Below are positions 44,454 to 53,829 of a stretch of 64,000 nucleotides of DNA, piece by piece. Source of the stretch: Ceratodon purpureus (Eukaryota; Streptophyta; Bryopsida; Pseudoditrichales; Ditrichaceae); assembly GCA_014871385.1 (NCBI GenBank), contig CM026426.1, positions 2,677,852-2,741,851 of the forward strand, written 5' to 3'. A program made the position numbers and the translations under genes. A model generated the notes under the pieces. That model saw nothing but the letters and a program-made list of their open reading frames with translations. It was not told where the DNA came from and did no database searches. Positions within the stretch are counted from its first letter, which is position 1; every line of letters starts with the position of its first letter.

Positions 44454-44463
44454 CCCCTTTTTC
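44454..44463 (-). other. polypurine tract, unit 2
   Basis: GAAAAAGGGG on the minus strand, next to the LTR2 boundary. Confidence 0.8.
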
Positions 44464-45667
44464 ACCCGTGAGCGTCCTCGCGAACGTCATCCGGTCTGTA
44501 CAGTTTGACCTGGGATCCATTCACCCTAGTATCCATTGGATATCCTTCTAGATCTGAAAGTTGTAATGACCCATTGGAATAAATCTTATCAACCCGGAAC
44601 GGTCCCATCCAGCGAGTATGTAACTTACCCGGAAAATTCTTGTACCGGCTGTCATAGACTAGAACCAATCCTCCTTCTTCGATTCCTTTATCCGTTGTGA
44701 TTCGCTTGTCATACACTTCCTTCCTTTTTGCTTGGACCTCCTTTGTCCGTTCCAATGCCTCCATCCGGTCTTCCTCCATCCGGTCGATGACCTGTAGACG
44801 GTCGTCGAGTGCATCCGTTTTATCTCCGTGGTTGGCTGCGAGTACCCTCAACGTCTCTACTTCCGTCTCGATGGACTGAAGTACCTCCTGTCCGTATACC
44901 AGATAATACGGAGTCCGTCCGGTTGTACTCTTGTGCGCCGTGTTGTACGCATAGACCGCCGATGTCAGTTTCCGGTCCCAGTCCGTCTTATGTGAGGTCA
45001 CCACCTTGGTCAGAATCTTACAGATTATTCCGTTGGCACGTTCCGTCAATCCGTTCGCCTTAGGATTGTACGGTGTGGTCTTCCGGTGTTTGACCTCGTA
45101 CTGGTTGGTCAGACCGGCCACCACTTCGTTCAGGAAATGTGTTCCCCGGTCGCTTACTATCTCCAACGGATGGCCAAATCGCATCATTATCCTTTCGAAT
45201 ATGAACCGGGCGGATGTCTCGGCATCATTCTTCCGGGTGGCTCTGGCTTCTACCCACTTCGTGGCGTAGTCCGTCGCCAAAATGATGTACCGGTGCCTCT
45301 GAGTGCCTAACGGTTGAATTGGCCCAATAAAATCCACTCCCCATTTTTCAAACGGTGCTAGTGGAACAATGGGAGTTAACGGCCAGTGATGTCGTACGGC
45401 CGGAGCTCCTATCCGTTGGCAGGGATCGCATTCTTTTATAAATTGATGAACATCCCGGTGAAGGTGTGGCCACCAGTATCCGGCCTCGCGGATCTTCTGT
45501 ACGGTGATGACGGATGCATAGTGTCCTCCGGCCGGTCCATCGTGCAGAGCCCGGATGACCTTCCGGCGATAGATGGGTTCTAGGCAGCGTCGAAGTTTTT
45601 CATCCGCCCCTAGCTTGAAAAGCAATTCCCCGACCAGAAAGTACGGTGCCACCCGGTGCTGAAACAC
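44462..45667 (-). CDS. family A integrase frame, unit 2
   Basis: Protein identical to that of unit 1 as far as compared; the one base difference seen (45155, C to T) is silent. HHCC and D,D,E residues are retained, and the frame is again entered only by a -1 step. Confidence 0.85.
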   Translation of the reverse strand: MFQHRVAPYFLVGELLFKLGADEKLRRCLEPIYRRKVIRALHDGPAGGHYASVITVQKIREAGYWWPHLHRDVHQFIKECDPCQRIGAPAVRHHWPLTPIVPLAPFEKWGVDFIGPIQPLGTQRHRYIILATDYATKWVEARATRKNDAETSARFIFERIMMRFGHPLEIVSDRGTHFLNEVVAGLTNQYEVKHRKTTPYNPKANGLTERANGIICKILTKVVTSHKTDWDRKLTSAVYAYNTAHKSTTGRTPYYLVYGQEVLQSIETEVETLRVLAANHGDKTDALDDRLQVIDRMEEDRMEALERTKEVQAKRKEVYDKRITTDKGIEEGGLVLVYDSRYKNFPGKLHTRWMGPFRVDKIYSNGSLQLSDLEGYPMDTRVNGSQVKLYRPDDVREDAHG

Positions 45668-45789
45668 ACTTTTCTCCTCCCTACTCAGGCCTTCCGGATA
45701 CCTCTGAGTCTGGAGATAGTTCTTAATCCGCTGAAGATCCTGGTCCTCCCCTTCGTCCTCCTGAATTCGGTAGACGGAAGACGTCCCTC

Positions 45790-48645
45790 CTACGACCGGA
45801 AGGTCGCGGGGGTCCGGTATATCCTGTATACTGGTACCAACCGGGTATTCTTCCGGAAATTCATCCGGAAACTCTGAAGATATCTCCTCCTTGCTCTCTT
45901 TCCCCGTTGCCGCGACAAGTAATCCGCATTGAGGTTAGACTTCCCGGATTTGACAATAACTTCGTAGTTGAACTCCTGAAGAAGTAATATCCACCGGGCC
46001 AACCTTCCGGACAGATCCGGTTTGTTGACTAGATACTTCAGCGAGTCATGATCCGTATGGAAGATGACTTTGTACCCCAATAGGTAATGGCGAAACTTCT
46101 TGCACGCATAAATGACGGCTAGAGCCACCCGTTCGATTGTCGTGTAATTCTTCTCGGCCGGATTCATCTGCCGGCTGGCATAATAGATGGGTCGTTCCCG
46201 GCCCTCGTCATCCAATTGCCATAGGATAGCTCCCACACACCAACCGGATGCATCCAAAGTGACATGAAAAGATTTCGACCAGTCCGGTGGTGCTAGTATA
46301 GGGGCTGTGACCAACCGTCTCTTCAGTTCTTCAAAAGCCTGTTGACGGATTTCCGTCCAGAGGTACTCTTCTTCCTTCTTGAGCAGCTTCGTTAGTGGCA
46401 TTGCCAACCGGGCATAATTCTCAATGAACCTCCGGTAGTATCCCACACACCCCAGAAATCCTCTGAGTTCCCGGAGGTTGGTGGGAGCAAGAAGGGCCAA
46501 CATGACTATCACTTTTGCTACATCCACTGCTATTCCCTTCCGGCTGACTATGTGTCCGAGCAATAGTCCGGCTAACATACCAAAAAAACACTTGCCCGGA
46601 TGGAGCTTGAGTTTAGTCTCCCGGCATCGCTGGAACGTTTTCCGGAGATAGTCCAGATGTTCCATCCACCGGCTGAACACCGCAAAGTCGTCAATGAAAA
46701 CTTCCAGGAAGTGTTTTAAGAAATCCTGAAAGATGTCCATCATCAACCGTTGAAACGTTCCGGGAGCATTGCACAATCCGAAAGGCATCCGGTTGAAAGC
46801 GTAGGTACCCCAATCGGTGGTAAAAGTAGTTTTCAGTTGGTCCTCCTTCCGGATGGACACCTGATTGTATCCGGAAAACCCATCTAGAAAACTGAAGCAT
46901 TCCTGACCGGCCACGTGATCGAGCACCATGTCGATGAAGGGTAAAGGGAAATGATCCTTCTTCGTGGCTGCATTCAGCTTCCGGAAGTCCTGACATACCC
47001 GGATTTTGACTTTACCATCCGGACCCGTTTTCTTTGGTACTACCACAATCGGTGACACCCACTCGGAGTTATTCACTGGATAAATAAAACCGGCTTCCAG
47101 CAGTTTATCTAGTTCCTCCTTCACCATCATGGAGTACTTTGGGTTGAGCCGGTACTGCCTTTGGCGAACCGGAACCGCTCCCTCCATTAGGTCGATGTGG
47201 TGTTCGCCCAATTCCGGCGGTATACCCACCAGATCCGATGGGAGCCAGGCGAAGACGTCATCATATTCCGTAAGCAGTTCCAAATACTGTGCCCGCTCCC
47301 GGTCCGTCAGCCCTTTTCCCAAATAGAAAGTCCTACCGGCTTCCGTCTTCACTGCTTCGTAATCTTCCGGTGCTACCACATTCTTGACCGGTTCGCTAGC
47401 ATCCGTTCCTACGGACCCCGGAAGGGCTGACCAGGGTAAGTCACTGGTCCTTGACCCGGATATTCTTGTTTTGATTATCCCATCTGCGAACTGTCCTCTA
47501 ATCCATTCGGAGGTCAATGGAACGCTTGCTTCTCCTAAGGCCCTGTCATCTTCCTTCCTGCCTTCCGGTGGTCGGTTCGGTACTTCGGTTCCATCCGGCT
47601 TCTGTTCAGGTACCGGGTTACGGAATCCCAGATCTTCTTCTGATACCTCCCGGAATTCTTGAACATGATACGATTGCAGGGAATCCGAGTTTTCTGACCC
47701 TGTCCAATCGGAAGTGTAACCATCCGTCTCACTTGTTTCCCCCAGATGGAGCTCCGGTTTCCACGATAGCAAAACAGCCGGATCCCCGAAAGTAAAAGCC
47801 TTCTTCGCCCAATTTACCTTGACTCCGGCTAGATATAGCCACGGCCGTCCGAGTAACAGTGGAAACGGATTTCCTTCCTCCACCCGGATAACCAAATAGT
47901 TGAGCGGGTAAGTGAGTCCGGAAATCTTTGTCGGTTCTGCCGACAGTTTTCCCACTGGTACTACTCGAGACTGGTCTGCCATCCGTAGGGTCTGATTGGT
48001 AGGCTCAAAGGCAGTGTACCCTAAATCGTTGGCCGTACTCTCCAGTAGTAGATTTACTCCGGATCCTCCATCTACCGGTACCTTCTGGATAATACATCCG
48101 TCGATCTCCACAGCTATTTCCGGAGCCCCGAAATCCTCCATCTCGGCAAAATTAACTGCGACGGAAGGCAGCTTAATCTTCCGTTTCCGGGTCCGGATTA
48201 AGCCGGACTTAACCTGCTTCTGATAATTTGGATTATCATGTAACAGTTGTCCTATGGTGACATTGGCCGGCTGGGCTTGAATATCCTGGAGGATGTCGTA
48301 CCTGTCGGCTTTCGCCCGGACCTCCGGTTGGATTATTTCCGGAATCTCGCTGAATGTCACCTTCCGGCCCTCCTGTACTTGAGGTAACCCAGCAATTACC
48401 TCCGGTCCAATGTCCGGCATGGTTGGTGGGGTCTTGACCCCTTTTTCAACCGGGACCGTCTCCGGGGGCACCTCCTTCTCTGATTCCCCGGAAGTCTCTG
48501 AAGATTCCGGTCGGCTACTCTCTTTCCTCTGTGACCTGGTCCGAACACCAGACTTCCTCTTCTTCTTTTCTGAATCCTGTCTCCGGGTGGAACTACGCGA
48601 ACTGACCTGATGGATACCCACGCCGGTCTCTCCTCGTGGTTCCAC
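45790..48645 (-). CDS. family A protease - reverse transcriptase - RNase H, unit 2
   Basis: 951 codons, differing from unit 1 at four noted bases: 46136 (Thr to Ile in RNase H, TTTERV to TTIERV), 47569, 47750 (Pro to Leu after the protease) and 48582 (Gly to Arg near the start). All are C:G to T:A type. Active-site boxes FIDD, LDASG and DGGSG are unchanged. Confidence 0.9.
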   Translation of the reverse strand: MEPRGETGVGIHQVSSRSSTRRQDSEKKKRKSGVRTRSQRKESSRPESSETSGESEKEVPPETVPVEKGVKTPPTMPDIGPEVIAGLPQVQEGRKVTFSEIPEIIQPEVRAKADRYDILQDIQAQPANVTIGQLLHDNPNYQKQVKSGLIRTRKRKIKLPSVAVNFAEMEDFGAPEIAVEIDGCIIQKVPVDGGSGVNLLLESTANDLGYTAFEPTNQTLRMADQSRVVPVGKLSAEPTKISGLTYPLNYLVIRVEEGNPFPLLLGRPWLYLAGVKVNWAKKAFTFGDPAVLLSWKPELHLGETSETDGYTSDWTGSENSDSLQSYHVQEFREVSEEDLGFRNPVPEQKPDGTEVPNRPPEGRKEDDRALGEASVPLTSEWIRGQFADGIIKTRISGSRTSDLPWSALPGSVGTDASEPVKNVVAPEDYEAVKTEAGRTFYLGKGLTDRERAQYLELLTEYDDVFAWLPSDLVGIPPELGEHHIDLMEGAVPVRQRQYRLNPKYSMMVKEELDKLLEAGFIYPVNNSEWVSPIVVVPKKTGPDGKVKIRVCQDFRKLNAATKKDHFPLPFIDMVLDHVAGQECFSFLDGFSGYNQVSIRKEDQLKTTFTTDWGTYAFNRMPFGLCNAPGTFQRLMMDIFQDFLKHFLEVFIDDFAVFSRWMEHLDYLRKTFQRCRETKLKLHPGKCFFGMLAGLLLGHIVSRKGIAVDVAKVIVMLALLAPTNLRELRGFLGCVGYYRRFIENYARLAMPLTKLLKKEEEYLWTEIRQQAFEELKRRLVTAPILAPPDWSKSFHVTLDASGWCVGAILWQLDDEGRERPIYYASRQMNPAEKNYTTIERVALAVIYACKKFRHYLLGYKVIFHTDHDSLKYLVNKPDLSGRLARWILLLQEFNYEVIVKSGKSNLNADYLSRQRGKRARRRYLQSFRMNFRKNTRLVPVYRIYRTPATFRS
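45898..45904 (-). promoter_or_regulatory. candidate -1 frameshift heptamer, unit 2
   Basis: Same GGGAAAG in the same phase as in unit 1. Because the units arose by duplication this is not independent support. Confidence 0.4.
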
Positions 48646-48657
48646 CGGTAACCGTCA
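48583..48657 (-). promoter_or_regulatory. gag/pol UGA-CGG stop with stem-loop, unit 2
   Basis: TGA at 48655-48657; arms at 48648-48635 and 48597-48583. The unit-specific base 48582 falls just outside the stem, which is unchanged. Confidence 0.6.
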
Positions 48658-50220
48658 ACTTGGCGGATTCTCTACCCCGTCTTTGTGACCGTAGTCGAGC
48701 CCGGTACGCTCCCGTGGAGGTTCTTCCACTTGCTTATAGATAGCCCTAGGTCTAACCGGTTGTTGGCATTGGGGTGACTTATGGCCGTACTGACCACAGT
48801 TTTGACACGGGAGTTCCAACGGTGCGCCTTGACCTCCTCGGTGTGGACAATTGTTAGCATAATGACCGGCTTCTCCACAAATATAACAGCATCCAAACTG
48901 CCGTTCCACTGAGACGGGTGGTCGTGCCGGCGGGGCCGGATGTCCACCGGATGGATAGCCCATTCCGGGTCGAGGTCTGATAACCGGCTGTATCATCCGT
49001 CCACGGCCATAGGCAGGGTTTACCTGGTAAACCGGTAGCATCTCCACTTCCTCCTCTTCATAAGCAGGTTCCGCAAAGAATACTGACCCCTCTTCATCCA
49101 CAAACTGCACTCTCTTGGGCGCTCCGTGTGGGCATTCCCGGTTGTAATGTCCCGGCTTTCCGCAGTTGGTGCACCACACGTTGTTCCGGACGGTGGGCAG
49201 CGCCTTCCGTGCTTTCTTCTCTTCCGCCATCTGGACTTTAAGTTCTTCAATGCTGTTCACCAGATCTTTGATCATCCGTTTCTCCGATGGGTATTCCTCC
49301 TTTACTCGGACTATCGTCCGTTCTTTGTCTTTCCGGTAGCCCTTGCTACCTGACGCCTTCCGTCGTGAGCGATCCTCTTCACTGCTGCTGCTTCCGGTTT
49401 CCGAGCTATCTTCGGAGCTGGATCCACTGGATTCTGAACTAGAATCCCGGTTCCTCCGGACCTTTCGGAGACGTCTAGAGGTCTTCCCTGCCTTACGGTA
49501 CTGCCGTATGGACTGCTTGGAGTTTTCATAGTTCTGGGCGGCCTCCATGGCCTCCGGTAAAGTCTGTGGCCGGGTCTGCCTTACTTGGAACCCCATCCGG
49601 TCGGGTAACCCAGCGACGTACCATTCTACCTGGATACTATTTGCAATTCCGGGACTTAGTTTATGAATTAAACTCCTAACCCTCTATCCGTACCGCCGGA
49701 CCGACTCTTCCGGCTCCATCCGGATTTTACTAAGTTTTCCCAATGTGCGGGCTTCTCCTCCTACCTCCCGGAAGGCCCTCCGGAAGGCATCGGATAGCAA
49801 ACCCCAACTTCTTCGCACGTTGTCCGGTTCCTCTTGGTACCACTGGAGTGCCTCCTTCTTGAGTAATCCCTGGAACAACCGTAACTTGATTGCTTCGTCC
49901 TCTTGGTTGGCAGCAGCCGTGGCGTTGAACTCGCTTAGCCATTCGTCCACGTCCTCCCGGCCATCGCCCCTGAACTTCCGATACTTCAGTCTGGAGAACG
50001 TCCGGGCCATAGGAAGACCCGCTACCGGTCCTCCGGCCACCGGCCCGGGTGGTACTGTCCCACCCTGACCTCCGGATCCGGAAGTCCCAGCTATCTCTTG
50101 ATCTGTGTCTTCAATAAATTCTGATCTAGTAGTGACGAATGGTCTGGCTTCCGTCTCCTGATCACCCTTCTTCTTTCTACTAGACCTCCGTACTCCTTCC
50201 GGCTTAGAATTCGGATTCAT
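48655..50220 (-). CDS. family A gag, interrupted by one UAG, unit 2
   Basis: Same structure as in unit 1: ATG 50220, TAG at 49684-49686, continuation from 49596, three CCHC knuckles, terminal TGA 48655. No differences from unit 1 were noticed. Confidence 0.85.
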
Positions 50221-50285
50221 GCGTTTTCTACAACCTGACTTAGGTTAGTGACAACCGTAGAAATCCGGAGGAAGAAAATCATATA

Positions 50286-50305
50286 GATCCCCGGCAGCGG
50301 CGCCA
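50286..50305 (-). other. primer-binding site, tRNA-Asp, unit 2
   Basis: Identical 20-base site, 9 bases inside LTR3. Confidence 0.85.
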
Positions 50306-51369
50306 AAAATCACATGTAGCACGACGTGGTATCAGTATTCCTCCGGAAGGCACTTAATTGACACTAAATACCCTCCAAAGTAAACCACTCCGTGTTCGTT
50401 CCCACGAAGACCTATAGTTTTCTTCCTTTTAGATTTTAACGGAAATCACCACCCGTGTCCGACCGTACACCGTCTTACAGACGGTTGGACAACTCCGGTA
50501 GTTTTTGCCTCGTTCCTATTTTCCGGCTTTTTAGACTAGTGGCCGGTTCCCACTGATCCGTCTATCCTTTCAAGTGGCTGGATTTTCCACCGTCCTGTGA
50601 CTTAAAGTGGCTGGACACCCCACTGTTCCTATCTACCACCCGAGAAGTGGAGTAATAATCCTTCCGTACTGCTATGGACCGGTCCGGATAACTACTCAGT
50701 ACCGGTTACGGATACGGAAATCATACTACAATGACATCACCTTACGGCTGCACGGTATCCTACCATACTATCTTCCTTCCGTATTGGTTCGCAGTAGGGC
50801 ATCCGGCTTTTATCCCATCTACAGGAAGCGACCGGTCCGTTTCCGGATCCCGGTGTACACACGGCCCTCCGTGTCCTTGAGACTACCAGCCCTGCTGCAA
50901 TACGTCTCTCCTCCCCTACGGGCTCCTTCCGGGACTGGAAACCGTCAACACTCGACGCTTGACACCTCCCCAGTCTCTCCGGGCGCTCTCCCGACCTTCC
51001 TACTGTTCAACACTCCTCCGGAACACTACTGAAGACAATAGTACCACAAACCATACGGCAACGGACCCGTCAGCAGCCGGTTGACACAACAAATCAAAAG
51101 TATATTCTCAATTGCAACAACAAAACGGCGTACAAAAACAAGGCCCTGGCCTTGGAAAAACGTCTAACTTAAATACTAAAACCTATCGGTTCCTACAACG
51201 ACCAAGTGGCCCCCGAGATCCAGAAATTCCGGATCTTGGATCCGGGAATCCCGGACCGGTGGCCGCCTTCTATTCCTAGTTACTGCCGCTATCTATCCGG
51301 ATTGGCAGCCGGGTGCACTGGAGCCCCATCGTTAGTCGCTGCCATTTTATCCGGTCCTTATCCTAAACC

Positions 51370-53235
51370 CTACTCCTTGTGCTTATCGAGCCGGGGACTG
51401 TGCCGGGTTCCGTCCAACCGTTCCTTCTTCTGTGGCCGCTTCAGTTTCTTCAACGAGGGGCCTTCTTCCGGAGCCTCAGATGCTGACGGTTCGCTGGACT
51501 TCCGGGATCGGTCTACTTGAACTGCCGGGGATGGAGATCGTGCCGCCACCGGAACTGCGCTGAGATCCACCTGGAGCGTTTCCGGAGATCCCTGTACCGG
51601 CATAAAATCTACCGGTGGTGGTCTCTGGTCCGGTCCCAAAGGAATGTTTCCGGGGTTAACAGTCTCGACTCCATCCAAGTTGGGTAGAGTGTGCAGACTG
51701 CTCAAGGTATCCGGAATAGGATCCTCCAGCGGGTGTCCTACCTCCTGTTGGGCTGGCCGGATGGCCGACCGTATCGGAGAGGCTGGAGGTGGCACCGGTG
51801 CCGGTTCCCTGATTGGGGACGGTGGTCTGGGATCCTCTTGATTTGCCGGTGGCCCTGATGACGGACCGGCCTCTGCGTAACCGAGGACTTCCACCAGGTT
51901 CTTCATCTGCATCCAAGTGTCCTTCATCACCTGCGTCCGGTCGTGCATGAACTTTATAATATTCTTCATAGTCGGATCCAGTTGACGGGTCAGGAAGGCC
52001 TGATAAACGGCGCACTGATTGGCCACATCTACCGGAAGAGCTAAAGTGGCCTTGATCTCGGCGACCGACCGGATGGCCTCGACTGACCGGTCACGGGCGT
52101 CATTGAAATCTTTCCGGGCATCACGCACTTCCTCCTCGAGCTTCCGATTCGTCTCCCGATACTTCGCTAGCCGGTCCATGTGCTTGTCCTGGAGACTGGC
52201 CAAATCCCGGTGCTTGCGAAGAATACTCAGGCAATCCTCCACCCGGTCCGAACCCGTAAGGATCATTACTTCCCTAGCCAACCGGCCCTCCACCTGCCTA
52301 GTCGACTGTAAGAACCGGGCATACGTCGTCGCCTGTTCCGATAGGTTAACTAAGTCCTGATACGGATCTCCGGTGTGCTCCGGTGGTCCGGTGGGTTGTT
52401 GGATCTCCGTGTTTAGGGTTCGCTTGGCCGGTATGGGAGTCCGAGGTGATCCGGATGGCTGTCCCTTTTCCGGGCTGGGACGGGGTCTCTTAGCCGGCGT
52501 GGGGGAGACCTCGATAACATCATCATCGTCGTCCTGGTCGGACACTTCTTCCGGCTCAGCGAACTGCTGATAGCTTAAGAGCTCATCGTACTCCCGGACC
52601 TCCTCAGTACTCAACAGCCCCTTAGTACGGTAGAGGTGAATGAGGAAAGACGGAAGGCAGGTGGCCTGCTTCTTGGTCTTCCGGAGATTGGCCACCTGCC
52701 GGTCGATTATCGTCTTCATCATGACACCCAAGTCCACCGTGAATTCACCGATCATGGCCCCAATGAAAACGGACGCCCACTTAATGGTGATCCGTTTGGG
52801 CTTTTCCGGATGGAAAATAGGGTTCATAAACCCTACGACTCTCCGGGCCTCCGGATCCGCAATGTCATCCAGCTCCCATCCTTCTCTCGGGTCTCCGGCC
52901 CCCTTGAGATACCGGTGTACGAAGTCCCGGGTCTCCGATGTTGAGACCTCGCCGGAGTTCTTGAAACCATACGTCTCCCTCCAGAGTTGTGCCGTCCACT
53001 TATCCGGCTCTCCCCGGATGGTTCCTCGATTCTCGGGATTCTTGACGAGGATCTCCTGGGCCGGAAGGGCAAGCTTCCAACCCCATGCCTTGTCCAGTAG
53101 GACCTCACATCTCATAGACTCTAAGGCGGTCCGGAGGAGCTCCTTCTCCTTCTCGCCGGCCGGTATCAACGGCATTACCCGTTGTACCCTGAACGACTGT
53201 CCTTCCGCCGCCGGTTCCTTCCCTTTCCTACCCAT
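51370..53235 (-). CDS. LTR-encoded 621-aa protein, copy 3
   Basis: Full-length, with two amino-acid changes against the other copies (Pro to Ser in the N-terminal domain, Pro to Leu before the coiled coil's end). Its transcript would precede the gag of unit 2. Confidence 0.75.
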   Translation of the reverse strand: MGRKGKEPAAEGQSFRVQRVMPLIPAGEKEKELLRTALESMRCEVLLDKAWGWKLALPAQEILVKNPENRGTIRGEPDKWTAQLWRETYGFKNSGEVSTSETRDFVHRYLKGAGDPREGWELDDIADPEARRVVGFMNPIFHPEKPKRITIKWASVFIGAMIGEFTVDLGVMMKTIIDRQVANLRKTKKQATCLPSFLIHLYRTKGLLSTEEVREYDELLSYQQFAEPEEVSDQDDDDDVIEVSPTPAKRPRPSPEKGQPSGSPRTPIPAKRTLNTEIQQPTGPPEHTGDPYQDLVNLSEQATTYARFLQSTRQVEGRLAREVMILTGSDRVEDCLSILRKHRDLASLQDKHMDRLAKYRETNRKLEEEVRDARKDFNDARDRSVEAIRSVAEIKATLALPVDVANQCAVYQAFLTRQLDPTMKNIIKFMHDRTQVMKDTWMQMKNLVEVLGYAEAGPSSGPPANQEDPRPPSPIREPAPVPPPASPIRSAIRPAQQEVGHPLEDPIPDTLSSLHTLPNLDGVETVNPGNIPLGPDQRPPPVDFMPVQGSPETLQVDLSAVPVAARSPSPAVQVDRSRKSSEPSASEAPEEGPSLKKLKRPQKKERLDGTRHSPRLDKHKE

Positions 53236-53435
53236 TCTGCTAAGTCCTCCTCTCCGTCACTCCGGTAACACCTGCACGCACGATCCTCACCACAATCTCT
53301 CGCCTAACGGAAACACTTCCGTCTCACCGTCTCTCTCCTACCGTCTAACCCTAACTGCGCCCTCCGCCTTAGAGCGCAAGGACCCGTCGTGCCACAAAAT
53401 GACAAAGAGAAAGGAGGAGCATGGCGGTTCTTCCT

Positions 53436-53444
53436 CCTTTTATA
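53436..53444 (-). promoter_or_regulatory. TATA box in LTR3 U3
   Basis: TATAAAAGG. This is the copy expected to start the full genomic RNA of unit 2. Confidence 0.8.
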
Positions 53445-53824
53445 CCTGCCCTCGCGCCCACCCGTTCGTAGCTCATCATGACGGACGGTCGTAGCCCCTC
53501 ATCATTGGACGGTCGCGACCGGCGGCGTTTTAATGGTTGCAGCCATTATCCCCGTGTGCGTTGTACCTTTTGGTGGTTATCCTTAAGTCTGCCGGGTCAG
53601 GGCTCTGTCATATGGACTGTACCCGTCTCTCCTCCACCGCAGACGACCGGATCTCACCCGGCTGGCCTTCCGGTCACTTATTTATTCAGCCGACCGGCTT
53701 AACCGGTTGTTTTACTTATAGGCTTAGTACTTCCGTATTTCTAACATAAAATTTTTAATTTTTTTATCATTTTCCTACCGGAATTAGTATTCCGGTGTGT
53801 CAACCGTGGAAATCACTTTCCACA

Positions 53825-53829
53825 CGGAA
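53825..53829. repeat. right target-site duplication CGGAA
   Basis: Second copy of the 5-bp duplication, directly after the CA-3' end of LTR3. Confidence 0.95.

Larger units (their letters stand above)
31567..53824 (-). mobile_element. tandem Ty3/gypsy array, family A: LTR-int-LTR-int-LTR
   Basis: Three 3,510-bp LTRs (31567-35076, 40941-44450, 50315-53824) and two 5,864-bp internal regions (35077-40940, 44451-50314) repeat with a 9,374-bp period. LTRs have TG...CA ends. The element lies on the minus strand, so the 5' LTR is on the right. One 5-bp target duplication flanks the whole array and internal junctions have none, so this is one insertion enlarged by recombination, not three insertions. 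By eye only about nine differences separate the two 9,374-bp units. Integrase lacks a chromodomain and the primer is tRNA-Asp, both typical of the Athila/Tat branch. Confidence 0.95.
50315..53824 (-). repeat. LTR3 of family A (outer, 5' LTR of the array)
   Basis: Carries private bases at 51980 (Pro to Leu in the ORF), 52938 (Pro to Ser) and 53350. It is the promoter-bearing LTR for the whole array on the minus strand. Confidence 0.95.

Noticed and set aside
31567..53824. Tandem array as an assembly artefact
   Set aside because: The two units differ at about nine scattered bases and LTR3 has private bases, which a copied contig would not show. Long reads would still settle it.
40941..53824. 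Three independent family A insertions
   Set aside because: Internal junctions lack target duplications and share LTRs; only the outer ends carry CGGAA.
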